This document shows, one piece after another, positions 35,931-49,204 of a DNA stretch of 64,000 nt (position 1 is the first letter of the stretch; the number at the start of each line of letters is the position of its first letter). This DNA is from Ceriagrion tenellum. Its lineage: Eukaryota > Arthropoda > Insecta > Odonata > Coenagrionidae. The notes under the pieces are model-generated. The model did not search any database. It was not told the DNA's origin and saw nothing but the letters and a program-made list of their open reading frames with translations. The DNA lies in assembly GCA_963169105.1 (NCBI GenBank), contig OY720643.1, positions 19,378,373 through 19,442,372 of the forward strand, read 5' to 3'. The translations under genes were made by a program, and so were the position numbers.

Positions 35931-37095
35931 AGTTACCCTTGCTTCTCATTTACCATAGACGCGAATAACAGATATTTTATTTCATAGGCTATTTTATTTC
36001 GTGTGATTCGACTAAATAAGCTGTTATTATATTCAGTCTGAAGGCCAACGCTGACAGTTGAATGTGCTGCATATAGTGATTCATTTTTATGAAATGAATG
36101 TTAATTTTGGACAGCAATACTGTTTATTTGGTTGCTATTGAATTGGAGTTGTATTGTTAACAAACTTGTACAAATAAAATGCTTTATGTAGTACCCAGTG
36201 ATTAGAAAAATTGGCTCGGAAAGTCGTTACAAGATTCTCTTGCCGAAAAACTGACTGTTTTTGAATACCTGGTGAAGTAAATCAAGCCGTACATGAACTT
36301 CATAATGCCACGTCAAATCGACTAGATCCAGTTAGTTTTTGGACGAGTGTTCTGTGTGTCTGTACCTTGTTGGAGTATTTTTTCTGTTGCGTTAAAATTT
36401 ACTCCTCCCCCTGATATGCATGACAGCTAAAATTATCCATGTGGACATTTGAAAATTCATCTTCGGCATATGAAAACTATAATGCCTCCGAAAATTAATT
36501 TCAATCGATTACCAATCTCGATTTTAGTTTGGAATTCTGCGGAATAATTGTGTTCTGTTGCTATTTGTGGCAGTGACCAGGAAAGAATAAATGAGGTGTC
36601 AATCAGTTGGATATTTATTCCAGCTTCCGGCCGGATAACTGACTCATTCCCCTTGCCATCACAATGATCATGTAACCCTTAAAATATTAATCTCATCCCT
36701 CATTAAGGGGCTGGCAAGTTTCACATTCATTTCGAATGATTTAAACGAACTTTTTCTACACGGTATTAAATTATTAATGAATGGAAAGGGAGTTTTTGGG
36801 GCCATTATTCGTTAACTCATTAAATCATTTCGTATTTACATTTCAGTTTTTTCGGAGAGCTCCAGTTTTCATATGGAAAATTTCAGCCCCTCCTAGAATC
36901 TATGAGGGTGCCTCTTTTTTATTACATGCTATTCATTAACTCGCTTTTCCATGGATCCATGAATCAATGGGTCCTTGGTTACCCCTTCATTTTATATACA
37001 TATAATATATATAATATAATAATAAGTATATTACTCCAATACAAAATACATTATCAGTAGCAAATTTTGAGTAACTTTAGGTAGGTAGCCTTGAA
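35931..37095. other. Unassigned DNA
   Basis: Includes a short AT microsatellite near 36996-37036. No gene recognised. Confidence 0.4.
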
Positions 37096-37576
37096 GGAGA
37101 ACCTGTTTAAGGCTACCATCATTTATAGCATGTTATGCTTGCACTTAAATATACATATATCTCATGTAGTGAGACCAAGACAATTACTTAACAATGTAAG
37201 TGCGTACCTAAAGAAGCTACTTACTAACAGTTTATGGAGTTATTTATAAAACATTTACTTCAAAATTTCCTCCACATTCTCTTTCGCTCGAAGCCAAGAC
37301 TAAATTTTTCGATAATATTGTTACGCATATTACATTACATTTTCAATAGGAGAACCTATTTGATGCTACCATCAATTAATAGCATGTTATGTTTTCACTT
37401 TAAACTTACATACAGCTCATGTAGTGGGACTAAGACAATTACTTAACAATTTAAGTGCGTACCTCAAGAAGCTACTAACTAACACTTTATGGAGTTATTT
37501 ATAACACATTTAGAACAATATTTCCTCTACACTCTCTTTGGTGAGAAGCCAAGAATGTATATTTTTCGAAAATATG
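37096..37576. repeat. Tandem duplication, period about 253 bp
   Basis: Two diverged copies lie at 37096-37322 and 37349-37576. Shared blocks include GGAGAACCT, ATAGCATGTTATG, CAAGACAATTACTTAACAAT (one change), TTTATGGAGTTATTTATAA and GAAGCCAAGA. There is no coding sequence. It could be a two-unit satellite remnant. Confidence 0.85.
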
Positions 37577-39170
37577 TTCACAGACATAGAATCAATGCAT
37601 GAATGGGGTAATAAATTGTATACATTTGGTCCTACATACAAAAAACATCGTTTAAATATCGTCAAATTTGGTTTGGGTAAGGGTATACTTTTTTTACGCT
37701 ACATATTTACCACTTCATTCGCTCATATATGTGAATCGAGTTTGAATAGTGGTAAAGCATCCGACTCTCGTCCCGCGGGTCTATCAGAGTATAACAACTT
37801 GTCGTTTTTTAAATATTTTATTAACTAGGACTAAAAAGTAAAAAATAAAAAAATGAATAAATAATTATTAAGCATGCTTTTTCTAAATATTTTTTGAAAA
37901 ATCTAAAGAAAATATCTTAACATCGTACTAAAAAAAATATTTTCTAAAGTGAATGAAAATTAAGCCTAGTACTGGAAATAATTAAATTCAGTTCAAGGAA
38001 ATTAGCCACTCAATGATGAGACCGCAACGAAAAGCGTGGGGCGCGACCTCATTTATATTTTGCACCGTATCTTAAGTTCATTTAAAGATTTTCTAGAAAT
38101 TGTATATTGAAGCTCTCCATTCCAATTGAATATCAAAATCTTCATATTTAATGAATTTATGCTTTTATCGAATATGAAAGAGCGCTCCACGCCTTTCGTA
38201 ATGGTCGTGTCATTGTGTGGCCAATTTACTTGAATTGAATTTTTAAAATTTATATATTATACAGATTGAAAGTGGAGCGTGGGATGTCAAAATTAAGATT
38301 AAATGCCGGTTCAGGAACGAAATAAGCGAGAAAAACAGGCTTAGGCTTAGTGTCAGTTTCTTAGGCGCTCATGGGACAGTTTACCTTGAGAAGCGTTGAG
38401 ATACGAACAAAAAATAATATAGGATTTCGCATAATGTGAAATAGCGTGTGGATTGAGGGGAGGGGGTAGTGTCGTAGTAATTTTTTCCATTACTTTTTTC
38501 TATCATTTGTTGGATGTCCGCTTGGTTAATGGGAAATATTATACCATTGGGTTTGCTCTGACAAAAGACTTCTTTGAGTTTCTTCTACTAGAGCTTACGA
38601 GCTCTTTAAGAGAGGAAAGAAAAGTATTGCGCTTCTGGTATCCTAAGAACTATGACCGCTCTTAAACAATACCCTCCGCACTTATATGTAACTTAACACG
38701 CTCAAAATACTCCTTGAGTATGCCACCAATTTGTTGAATACAAACGGATGGAGTCCTCACAGTTCTATTTGTTCTATATACGCTCGTAGTCCTGCGGACG
38801 GAATGTGTGACGAAACTGTTAGAGGAACTCTATTAGAAGCTGTTAGCGACTCGACGGATTCACGCTAGGCTTCAGTTTGCAAGAAAAACTCGTACATCAC
38901 GAGTTTCGGCAGATAATCAATTACCCACGCACCATAACTGGCAGAATCCTATTGAAAGTAGCTGTAGATGTGGCTTGCCAATGGCAATTCAATGAGTTTG
39001 CATTCCCTTATAGAGGAGGCCCATGCTGAGGGATCACCTATGGCGGCTCGTAACTTGTAATCAACGTTTGATGAAGGACCAAATTTTTTAACTTTGACTT
39101 ACAATTAGTATTTATATTTTCCATAAACCGACCTCAACAGTCATACCTGGAGAACTGTATGTTGTATGAA
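37577..39170. other. Unassigned DNA
   Basis: No gene or family repeat recognised. Confidence 0.4.
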
Positions 39171-39173
39171 ATT

Positions 39174-40338
39174 ACATACATACATACATACCAATCACGC
39201 CGTTCCCTTCCGGGGTTGGCAGAGTCATTGAGCTTCACTCATAAATACATATTTGTACACCTAACTCTGCTTCAATCATTTCCTCCGTACAGACCTATCC
39301 ATGCAAAACCTCCCTTGCCTCATTTATTCCCATACACTGCTTCGTACACGACTTCCTGTTTTCAAGACTCCTAATATTCCTCCTCCCAAGAATTTCCTCA
39401 ACCACATTTAACCACAACTTTCTCGATCTACCTCTACCTCTCGCACCATTCATTTCACTCTTAAATATCTGTTTCGTCATTCGACTCTCATCCATTCTTT
39501 CAACATGGCCAAACCAACGAAGCACACTCCTTTCATACATGTCCATTACTGGAGCATCTAACCCACATTTATTCATGACCCACTCATTCCTGACCCTATC
39601 CATCCTACTTTGCCGCAAACACTCCTCAGATAACTCATACCCACGGCGTTTAGTCTACTCACATGTTTATCCTGTCATACGCATGTTTCACTACCATACA
39701 ACAAAGTGGGGACACGTACACTTTTGTACACAGCGATTTTCGCTTCCTTAGACAGGCACTCATTCCTTGATAAGCTCCACATGCTACCTACCACTTTCCT
39801 CCCAGCATTTGCACGTCTCCTTATCCTAATCTATCCGACCATATTTCGCAAACATCTTACCTAAATACAAAAAAATCATCCACTTGCTCAATTACTTCAC
39901 CATTCGCTCTCATCACACAGTTTTTTCCCCATTCTTCTTATCAATAATTACTACTTTAATTTTGCACGCATTTACCCTCAATTCCATTCTCTGTAAATTG
40001 AATGGTTTGCGGCGTGACTTCGTGAATTTGCATCATGTTGAAATGAATAAATTTATAAATGTCACGTAGGTGACTTTAATGACGACCAGTTTCGTCGCTG
40101 TGCGACATCATCAGGTCTCATGTCAGGCCTGATGATGTCGCACAGTGACGAAACTGGTCGTCATTAAAGTCACCTATGTAAAATATACAAAATTATTCAT
40201 TTCCTTTCTCTTTGTTGAGTCAAAAAACTTATCTACGAGATTATGTAATCCCTCTTGGCTCTCTGAGATCAAAACAGCATCATCCGCATTACAACGTCTT
40301 TGTCACTATATGTATCTCTAACACATTTATCCAAGGAG
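39174..40338 (-). mobile_element. RTE-type LINE 3' part, interrupted by a fold-back
   Basis: Same family as 20414-21532. The minus frame at 39618-39295 reads DRVRNEWVMNKCGLDAPVMD, YERSVLRWFGHVERMDESRM, then GARGRGRSRKLWLNVVEEIL and ends KQCMGINEAREVLHG. The tail is a CATACATA repeat at 39174-39190. A fold-back has inserted between about 39995 and 40205; without it the two halves align with 20414-21532 continuously. Confidence 0.8.
40040..40202. repeat. Fold-back with CTGATGATG...GAAAC motif, inserted in a LINE
   Basis: Arms at 40040-40115 and 40128-40202. The inner 52 bases (40064-40115 and 40128-40179) pair with two mismatches around a 12-base centre. The motif is at 40129-40154 in sense (CTGATGAT, GTCGC, ACA, GTGAC, GAAAC) and at 40089-40114 in antisense. 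The insertion point may carry a TTCTCT target duplication. Confidence 0.85.
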
Positions 40339-40967
40339 AAGAAATATAGGTTTAATTCAAGGAGGGAGAAATATAGGTTAAATATTTTACGGAAGTTTGA
40401 TTTAGACTATTTTTTGCCCGACGTTGAAAATATTTTGCTAGAGCCAAACTATTATGATAGGAACGATCACAGGAAAAGATTAAGGAAATAGACTGCTGAA
40501 CCGATAGATTTAAAATGTAATTTTTTCCACGTACAATAAGGGACCATAATAGTTGTGATAGATCAGTTCTAGGATACTGACTAGGTTAAATAGGTTTCTT
40601 CAGTAGTGCGAAATATCTTTACATGGGTTGCTGATACTAACTTCGTATGCAATCTCCGACATGATATACTCCTGCATGTCTTAATACCTTGTAGTGCTAT
40701 TTATTTGTCGCATTAATAACACTAACCAGTAGTTATATCTTGAGTAGTGTGCTGCATGGTAGCATGTTCTTCTTCATATCACTCTCCTAGTTGTGATCTG
40801 ACTGCGTACCGTTGCCCTGACTGCTTTTGGCCTGCGCCTGCCATCGTGGGAACGTGCGCGGTTCTGATTTGAACTGGAATGAGTGCTGCATGCCTGGTGT
40901 GGAATCACCCCGTGCCACTCACCATAGTGGTGGCTTGCACGGTATTTCGTAGATTTAGATGTAGATC
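40339..40967 (+). mobile_element. LINE family D, 3' fragment
   Basis: Encodes SRREKYRLNILRKFDLDYFL, then PDVENILLEPNYYDRNDHRK, a stop, and CR-TDRFKM-like and TIRDHNSCDRSVLGY pieces. A 3' UTR and the family D hairpin (CCGTGC/GCACGG) follow, with a GTAGATTTAGATGTAGAT tail. A short duplication of AGAAATATAGGTT-AA occurs at 40343 and 40367. Confidence 0.78.
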
Positions 40968-42130
40968 CATCAATACATTAAAGAATTCGATGCTTTTAAA
41001 ATAACCTCGACTGCAAGTTTAATGCACCGCTGGGGAGACTGGCGGTTAAAGGAACAGGCGACCGGAACTTGCCTTCCCACGCCCCCTTCCACTTTCAAGT
41101 TACCCCCGCCCCTCCTATCCCCTTTTCCTCCTCCCGTCATGCCATTGGAATTTAAATACGGGCTGGCGCGTTGAATTGATACGAATTAAAAACCTCTTTG
41201 CATCACCCGGCAACTTAGTTTCCAATTTAAAAAGGGGCCCTCGAGCGCTTGTTTCGCATGACGCAAGCGATGAATAAAATAGCCATTTCCTCGGGATTGC
41301 GCTGCGGTACAAAAAAAACAAGGAGCGAACTTTTTAATATTTACTGCGTCCCATGAATGTTTCAACCCGCCCCGAACCCGCAGAGAGAGGAGGAGGCGAA
41401 GGATAGCCTTCCGGGCGACCCGCTTGCTTGTAATTCATTACTTCGCGTTGGATTTACGATACTCAGCAATGAATACGTTTCTTCTCTCCGTGTTTCATCC
41501 ATTATTCCACCGTTTTTTTTTTGCCGTGACTCCGATATGTTGTCTCGAAACCTCAAAACTGAGTCTCTGGGTGAGAGGTGTACCGGTTCGCCGTAATTAC
41601 TCGCTCATGTCGGTCCTTGCCGTGGGCGACGGTCCAAGCGTTATTTCCCGGTGCACACTCATTTGTTTTTCTTTGTCTTGCATAATTTAGCGTGCGTTCA
41701 GTTAAAAATGGCGGTCAGAGGTTGATGTCGAACATGTCCGAAAGCTATTATTTTACATCGCGATCAAAAACGGCTGTTCTGGCCTCTATTTGTCTAATTT
41801 TACTGACATTAAATAATGATTATATATTGTTCCTCTCGTTCATGCATGTAGAGAGATTCATCGGAAAAACTGCACTATTGATATAGATGCGCGATATTCT
41901 GATAGCCAGGGTATGTATTTCCGGTAACATTTCACAGTAGACATCAGCGTCCTCATAACTCGCTAGTAAATAATACTGGTATAACAATGATTTAAACAAG
42001 TTATATTGACAGCTCTGCTAACTCCAATTATTTTTGCATTTTTAAGGAACTAATTACTTCCAGACGTGCTGATGTAAATGATTCTATAATGACAATGCTT
42101 CGTAGAGTGGAGCTGTGATACAGCACAAAA
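40968..42130. other. Unassigned DNA, GC-richer at about 41040-41680
   Basis: A GC-richer block with short ORFs on both strands and no recognisable domain. It could be regulatory or an unrecognised exon region. Confidence 0.3.
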
Positions 42131-42134
42131 AATT

Positions 42135-42678
42135 TTGCAATATATTTTGCTAGAGCTAAACTATTATGTTAGGAACGATCTCAGGAATGAGGTTAAGAAA
42201 TAGACTGCAGAACCGACAGTTTTCAGATGTCTTTTTTCCCCGTACAATAAGGGACCATAATAGTTGTGATAGACCAGTTCTAGAATACTGACTAGATTAA
42301 ATAGGTTTTTTCAGTAGTGCCTAAGTATCTTAACATGAATTTTAGATAAGTACTAACCACGCATGCAATCTCCGGCATGATATATTCCTGCATGTCTTAG
42401 TACATTGTAGTGCTATTTATTTGTCACATTAATAATACTAACCAGTAGTTATATCTTGAGTAGTGTACTACATGGTAGGATGTTCTTCTTCATATCACTC
42501 TCCTAGTTGTGATCTGACTGCGTACCGTTGCCCTGACTGCTTTTGGCCTGCGCCTGCCATCGTGGGAACGTGCGCGGTTCTGATTTGAACTGGGATGAGT
42601 GCTGCATGCCTGGTGTGGAATCACCCCGTGTCACACACCCTAGTGGTGGCTTGTACGGTATTTCGTAGATGTAGATGT
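42135..42678 (+). mobile_element. LINE family D, 3' fragment
   Basis: Starts in the LLELNYYVRND coding remnant and continues through the same 3' UTR as 40339-40967 to a hairpin and GTAGATGTAGATGTA tail. It is nearly colinear with that copy over about 500 bases. Confidence 0.8.
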
Positions 42679-45600
42679 ACAGTTTATTAGATTTACCCTG
42701 ACCTTGCATGCTAGGCTTTTGTCGATTTTGTACATTTCTCTATGTGGTGAACAGTAGGGTTAAGGGAAACATTTTGGGTCCTGTAAAAGCCAAGCAGGAC
42801 TAATTTATGAATCGAGTGGGAGTTTTGATACAGACTCACCAAACCATGATAGTCCCGACCAAACCGGGGACTCATGTTAATCCTATTAATAGGTCGTGTT
42901 TTTATACATTCGTGAATTCTACGTACTTTTATACATTAGGAAACATTTTATGCATGTACTTTTTTTGCACTTGCAAATGAAATCTACAAAGAAAATAAAA
43001 AGTAAATACTTACAATTTTTATTTCAGATATCTCATTTTGGAATATACCTTTCATGAACATTTTGCATTTTACCCATCATTTTTCTAAGAAAGAAGGTGA
43101 AGTGTGTTGTGAGAAGCAAATTTTTCTTTCCTGACTTTACCTCGCATTAGTTTGCCCCAATGTATTTATTGTCAAAGTAGGAAAATACTATTTCTAAAAT
43201 AAATGTTCTCCTACCTGCTTCATTTTAAAACTTTCGGTTCTTCTAAGTGTGCATGCGTCTGCCATAGAATGCACATTTGCTAATTAGATGAACAGGAAAT
43301 GCTTTTATCTAACGATTTCTCTCATCGAAGCCGTATGTCTGACTCGTAGAAGTCATTAACGGGTTTGATGTCGTGGTCGCACTGTCCAGTTGGAGAATAC
43401 CCAACGGAACTGAGGTAATTCCTAGTCGAAAGCCAATGTTCCATTATCGGAATTGGAGTGGGTGGCCACCGAATCGCATCCCCACACTTGAATTGGTCGC
43501 TCCGGTTCTGAAATGGGGGCGGACAGTTACAGAGGCCGTCCCCAGGGATTACGAAAATCACGGTGCCCCTCTGCCATTTTCCGGGGAACAAGTTTTATTT
43601 CCCTCACTGCTAATATTGCTGAGCACGAACATTTGTGAAAGGCCATGGAAGAGCATAAAAAGTCAGCTCCTGTTGAAAAAAAGGAAATTTTTCCCATGTG
43701 ATGTGTTGCATAGAATTGAGGGCAGGTAGGTGTTTCCTTTGCATCACCAAGACCTTATCTTTGGTTTGCGTATCCTTAAAATAAGAAGGTTCAATTAAAA
43801 AATTGAAATAAATGATTGCAGAGTAAAATTCTGCCATTAGTGAATTGAAGGTGAGAAGTAATCGACGTGGTAAAGTAAAATGTAGTTATTCAAAATTTAT
43901 ATTTTAAATTTCTCCACCATTTCTTTTGTAATTCATTTGAAACTACAATATGTTGAATACAATAATGGGTGGTTGAAGGGAAAATGCAAAAGGTTTCTCT
44001 CAGTCATCAAATGCGTTTCCACGAAAAAGAGTTTTAGAAGCGAAATATTCGAGAGAACTGAGTGGTGGTAAAACTAAGATACCGGCCTATCTCAGATAAA
44101 TTAAGAATTAGGAATTTTTAAAATAATTTTTTTGAATTAAAAATAAAGTTTTAGATAAATTAGGAATTTACAATGGGAGAGGAAGTCAAAATCCATTATT
44201 TCTGCAGAAATGGCCCTTCAGCTTGCTCATATATAGCTGGAAAACTGTTTATTATAAGAAATTCTTAGAATTAATACTCTGCATTATTTATATCTTAATT
44301 TCCTTTTTATAATTTCCGAGTTGCCAGTGAAAGCAGAATATTTCAAACATTGTATACATAAGGGTGGAGTTAAGTCAATGTTTTGACTTCAAAGTTGGAT
44401 TGAATTTTTATCAATTATTGGGTGCTTACGTTTTTTTCGACTAATCAAACTAATAGCTTTTCCATGAAGGGAGAAGGGGAATGCCTGTATGCAGTAACTC
44501 CACCGTGACATCTCCACCCTCTGATCAGAAGAAGAAGTTGCCTTGATTCAGAATATAATGCTGAAATGTGCGAAAAACATACGAAACGATTTCATACATT
44601 GTTCCAGAGGAAAATTAAATATTTTCATGTATCAAAGCATGGATTAGATATTTCTGGACCTTGATGGTTACTATAGCGTCATTTTGAAGAAGGTCTGAAT
44701 TGGGCTGTCTTTTATTTGAAAAGCTCGAACTCTTGGAAATATCCTCGTGACATTTTTCAATAAATGAAATGGGCACTTAATAATGTACAAGATCGATTAG
44801 TTGGGCCAAGCAATAATGTAATATGTTATTATTTCATGAATATGTGTAGTAAATACCTAGTTGAGTGACATTACCTGCACGAATGCTTTTCGAAGTAGAG
44901 CAGAAGGATTATGGAAATTTTTATTTCACACGGGCCATGTTTCAATTTGTTTAAAAACAGTTGTTTCGTAAAATAACTAAGTTAATTTCTGTAATAATGA
45001 ATAGTAGATTCGTCCAAGTTACGACGCAGACAATGGATCGGAATAGTGCAGGTTGGTCTTAAAACTACTCCTACCAAAAAAATTGCATTCGTGTATTTGC
45101 ATATTGTTCAAGTGTGACCAAGATTCCATTCTATTCTCCCCGTGATTAGTCTTCTATTGTTTTCTGGCGGCAAAGCTTTCGGGAGCGAGCTCTCTCACAA
45201 AGAGCACAGCCGGCTGCGTACGCGAATCTGCCTTCCTTTGTGACGGGCGCGGTGCCATTTGGTACCTCCCGTCTTCTTTCTGCTGCCGAGGCATTCATAG
45301 CAGAGTGCCCATAAAGTTCTCCCACGTCTTGCACGTCCGATCTCCTCCCATTCTGCGGGATATCTCGGTGGCTCCCGAGGGAATCCCACGGATGAATGGG
45401 CAGGACGACTGTGACCCAATTGAGCGCCTTTTCTCTCGTCCTGCCTCTTCATCTCCTTCTAAGTTTTTCGAAAGACTTTTCCGGAGGAGGGAAGACGAAA
45501 TGGAAGGTGCGGGGCGGGGGAAATTGCATGCAACGCCAGCATTTTGCATCGTGGAAATTTTTTTAGGTATGCTCATAGAATGTATTTTCTACCGCGATCT

Positions 45601-46500
45601 GAAATTTCCCTTTGGGGAATCGCAAGAATAGTTCGGAAACTTAAGGGAGAGGGCGATTTCTTTCTCAAGTGGATCCTTTGCCTGAACTCCGACCGGTTAG
45701 AGGCTTAAGTTGTGCAGTCAAGCGCCTTGTTCCAACCATGTCTACGCTCTATGGGACTTTCTTGGTGAACAATAAGGCATATGCTTTTTGTGATAACAAC
45801 TTTTGATTTTTTTCCTTCTGTGAACTGTGTGAATGAACAGGAATGCTTTTATTTTTTACTACAGATACGAAATCAAAAGATGGAGTGAAATAAGTACACT
45901 TACTGAATAGAGGGAGAATAAAGAGGGAGAGTAATGAAAATAGTAACGTACACTTTGCCGTGACGACTGTGATACTTGGGACGCTGCAGAATGCGAAGAG
46001 ATAATATAATCAAATTAAAAGACACTACCGAAGTTGACCAGGCAATGTGCCTTTCAGGGAGAAGATGAAGATTATAAAAGTGTTCTTTAGACACCCATAG
46101 CTACTAAAAAATAGTCAGTGGTATCAACAGTGTCCAAAGTCTCTCTCATCACACCCGCTCGACCAGAAAATTTTTTCATGATTTCCGACCCAAGATTATT
46201 TGATAAAGACATGTCTTGAACCTAAAAATTTCTGAACATAAATAATAGACCTTATCCAAGGGAGATCTGTGTCTGAAATATATCAATCTTATCTCTATGC
46301 ATAAATAAATCATTGGGAAATTGGAAAGATATGGAGTATATTTTTACAAAAATTATTATATATATTGAAAAATCTTAAACTAAGGGAGATGTATCTATCC
46401 TTTTTCTATCAGAGTGATAAGTTACAGCCATCTTTCTTGTGAGATAAAATCTGTGATTGTGTTGCCTTGAGCGAGAGTCATTCTGGAGTAAGAGACTCCT
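42679..46500. other. Unassigned DNA with GC-rich block at about 45150-45560
   Basis: No supported gene. ORFs at 43322-43729 and 45146-45631 overlap on opposite strands and contain no motifs recognised. The 45150-45560 block is notably GC-rich. Confidence 0.35.
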
Positions 46501-46659
46501 GACGTTAAAACGGCTTGATCGGGTGCGAGTGACGCCATCTAGTGGATTTTCGACAGAACTATTCTTTACCGAAAGGTAAGATGCGTCCTCTTGTTATCTC
46601 CGAGCATAATTGTTACACTACCTCCAGTTATCATGAACATTATTGGCGGCGTCGATCTC

Positions 46660-46900
46660 AGCTACAATGGTCCCTGATCGTCCGTGGAATAAATGGCATT
46701 TCAAACCTGTCCATTCTGCAGCCAATCCCTCTGATTTTATGAATGCAATCGAGCCTAACTTAGTAGCACGGATTTTTAAATAAGTTCCTAAGTCCTTCAG
46801 AGAATTAACTCGCCGCAGAATTGCTCAGGAGATGGGGCTTATATTCTTATCTAAGTATATACATTGTGATGGCGATCCCCATCCTATATGTTAAACTGAT
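46660..46900 (-). mobile_element. LINE C-terminal relic
   Basis: The minus strand encodes HKIRGIGCRMDRFEMPFIPR, then TIRDH, equivalent to the REIDCRTDRFKMSFFPRTIREN end in families B and D. It is diverged and has no recognisable tail. Confidence 0.55.
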
Positions 46901-46939
46901 TGATTCTGCCCTAACTCTGGCGAGACCGTTTATGTGCAT

Positions 46940-47425
46940 TAAGAGTAGATTAACGCCGTGGGTATGAGTTATCTGAGGAGTGTTTGCGGCAAAAGTAGGA
47001 AGGATAGGGACAGGAATGAGTGGGTTATAAATAAATGTGGGTCAGATGATTCAGTAATGGACACACATGAAAGGAGTGCGCTTCGTTGGTTTGGCCATGT
47101 TGAGAGACTGGATGAGAGTCGAATAACGAAACAGACATATTAGAGTGAAATGAATGGTGCGAGAGGTAGAGGTAGGCAGGGGAAGCTGTGGTTGAGAAAA
47201 TTCTGAGGAGGAGGAATATTTGGAGTGTTAAAAACAGGAGAGCGTGTATTAAGCAGTGTATTGGAGTAAATGAAGCAAAAGAGGTTTGCAAGGATAGGTC
47301 AGTATGGAAGAAATTATTGAAGCAGAGTTAGGTGTACAAATACGTATTCATGAGTGAAACTTGGTGGCTCTGTCTTCCCCGGGAGGGAACGCCGTGATTG
47401 GTATGTATGTATGTAGGTATGTAAT
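46940..47425 (+). mobile_element. RTE-type LINE, 3' end
   Basis: The frame reads MGMSYLRSVCGKSRKDRDRN, EWVINKCGSDDSVMD, ERSALRWFGHVERLDESRIT. It then breaks and gives GARGRGRQ-like and RACIKQCIGVNEAKEVCKDR-like pieces, ending in a GTATGTATGTAGGTATGT tail. Same family as 20414 and 39174. Confidence 0.8.
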
Positions 47426-48290
47426 TAGTTGGCACCTTGTAATTTCCCGGACGTCGTGGAACTTACTGAGCTTTTTTTGCTGTAGACGTCATCATTTTTG
47501 TTTACGGCCCCCAAAAGATCATCATCTGGCCTTCTCAAGAGCGACTAAACACGTACTTTTAATTGCATCGGGGTGTGGGCTGCAGCCGGGGTAATTTTGT
47601 GTTTAATTAGTGCGGGCAGGCAATTATGGAAGTGGGGAATTGGGTGGAGGAAGGTCTGGTGGAGGAGTCGCCGGGCCATCAAGCGCCGTCAATTCCCTGA
47701 CGAAGGGTCCCAAGGGCGGGTGCCGCACAGAGCTGTCTATTCGGCAAGGGGCCCTCAAACATGGTTCAGAATGTCAATGAAAAAAACATTCGCTCCTACT
47801 GGGGATTGAAATTGGCCATTCAGCCGAGAATTCTATACATTACTCGTCGGTTCAATAGTATTTTCCCCTCGCATCCTTGGCGTGATTCTGATTGGTCTTG
47901 GCAGAATGCAGTAGCAGCTCGTCGACTTTTCCGCATTATCGGGCATGCAAACATTCATCCAGAATGCGTTGTTTCACTTTATTTTATTACAGCAGGTAAT
48001 GCAAATGCTTGTTGATAATTGGAAATTTCGTTTTTGAATATTGACTTCTAAAGACATCAATGACGAATTAGAGGTGTTAATGGTCATAAGCCACAACTTT
48101 CGAAGAAATTGGGTTAAAAATGAGCTTTAATGGAGTGATAATTAACTTATGCTGGCCCGCCCAAGAGGGTAATACCACCTCGTCAAAAAGCTCTCTACTT
48201 TTGCAAAATAATCATCAACTATCTACTGAATTGTATTCTTAGGAAAACAGACTAGAATAGATACATAATATGATAAAAAAATAAAAACAG
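47426..48290. other. Unassigned DNA, GC-richer
   Basis: No gene recognised. ORFs at 47573-48015 overlap without motifs. Confidence 0.35.
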
Positions 48291-48294
48291 AAAA

Positions 48295-48925
48295 TAATAG
48301 ATGCTTTCGATATCTAGTGCTGGAGGTGCATGCTGAAGAAAACATGAACGGACGAAATAAGAGATGATAAAGTTTACAGAAGTGTAGATGATGAAGCATC
48401 ATGCAAAGGTAAAGAAGAATTTAAGAAGGTGGAAGAACTTCTGACAGCATTTAGCATTCCAATAGAACTGAGAAAGAGATTTGCTAAATGTTTTGTATGG
48501 AGTGTGGTGACTTACGGCAGCGAAACATGAACAGTCAAAAAGAAAGATGAAAAGTACTTACAAAGTTTCGAAATGTGGTTGTGGAGAGAAATGCTTAAGG
48601 TGAAGTGGACGGTTAGAAAGAAGTGAGGAAGTACTAATGACAATAGGAGAAGAAAGAAAACTGATGAGGGAAATATAAAAGAGGAAGACAGCTTGGATGG
48701 GACATATATTCCGCTAAAATTGTCTTTTTAGAAGAATTATTGAAGGAAAAACAGAAGTAAAGCGAGGAAGGGGATGAGGAGGAATGGGAATGCTCAATGA
48801 CATAAAAAATGGCCGAAGTTACAGGCAAATGAAACAAGATCGACCGCTCAGGACCGACTACGATGGAGGTCATCCAGTTGAAACCTGTCAGAGGACAGAT
48901 TCCACTAAGTAGAAGATGATGATGA
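48295..48925 (+). mobile_element. RTE-type LINE C-terminal relic
   Basis: Pieces read KTWTDEIRDDKVYRS, ELRKRFAKCFVWSVVTYGSE, SFEMWLWREMLKVKWTVRKK, and RRIIEGKTEVKRGRG-like, then NDIKNGRSYRQMKQD. Two or more stops and shifts are present. Related to 33556-34060 but a different subfamily. Confidence 0.7.
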
Positions 48926-48929
48926 AAGA

Positions 48930-49080
48930 ACCATATGTATCAACATACAGAAAAGAAGAGCCAGATGGATTGGACACACCCTGAACATAATTGATGGAAA
49001 AATAGGATTGAACAACCAATGATTCTGATATACTGAGTTAGCTACGCGTATACGGAAGCATAAAACGAAAACTCCTCTAA
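48930..49080 (+). mobile_element. Short RTE-type LINE relic
   Basis: Encodes ERTICINIQKRRARWIGHTL, typical of the RRARWxGH block. It follows the previous relic directly and may be a separate insertion. Confidence 0.4.
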
Positions 49081-49204
49081 TAGGAAGCGGAAATACATCC
49101 AATTGTTGTGAAGTTAAACACTTTAACTACCTATCTATTGTATTCAGAGTATGGACGTATAACTCTCATTATCACAGGAAACATGTATGTTTAAATAGAT
49201 GTGT

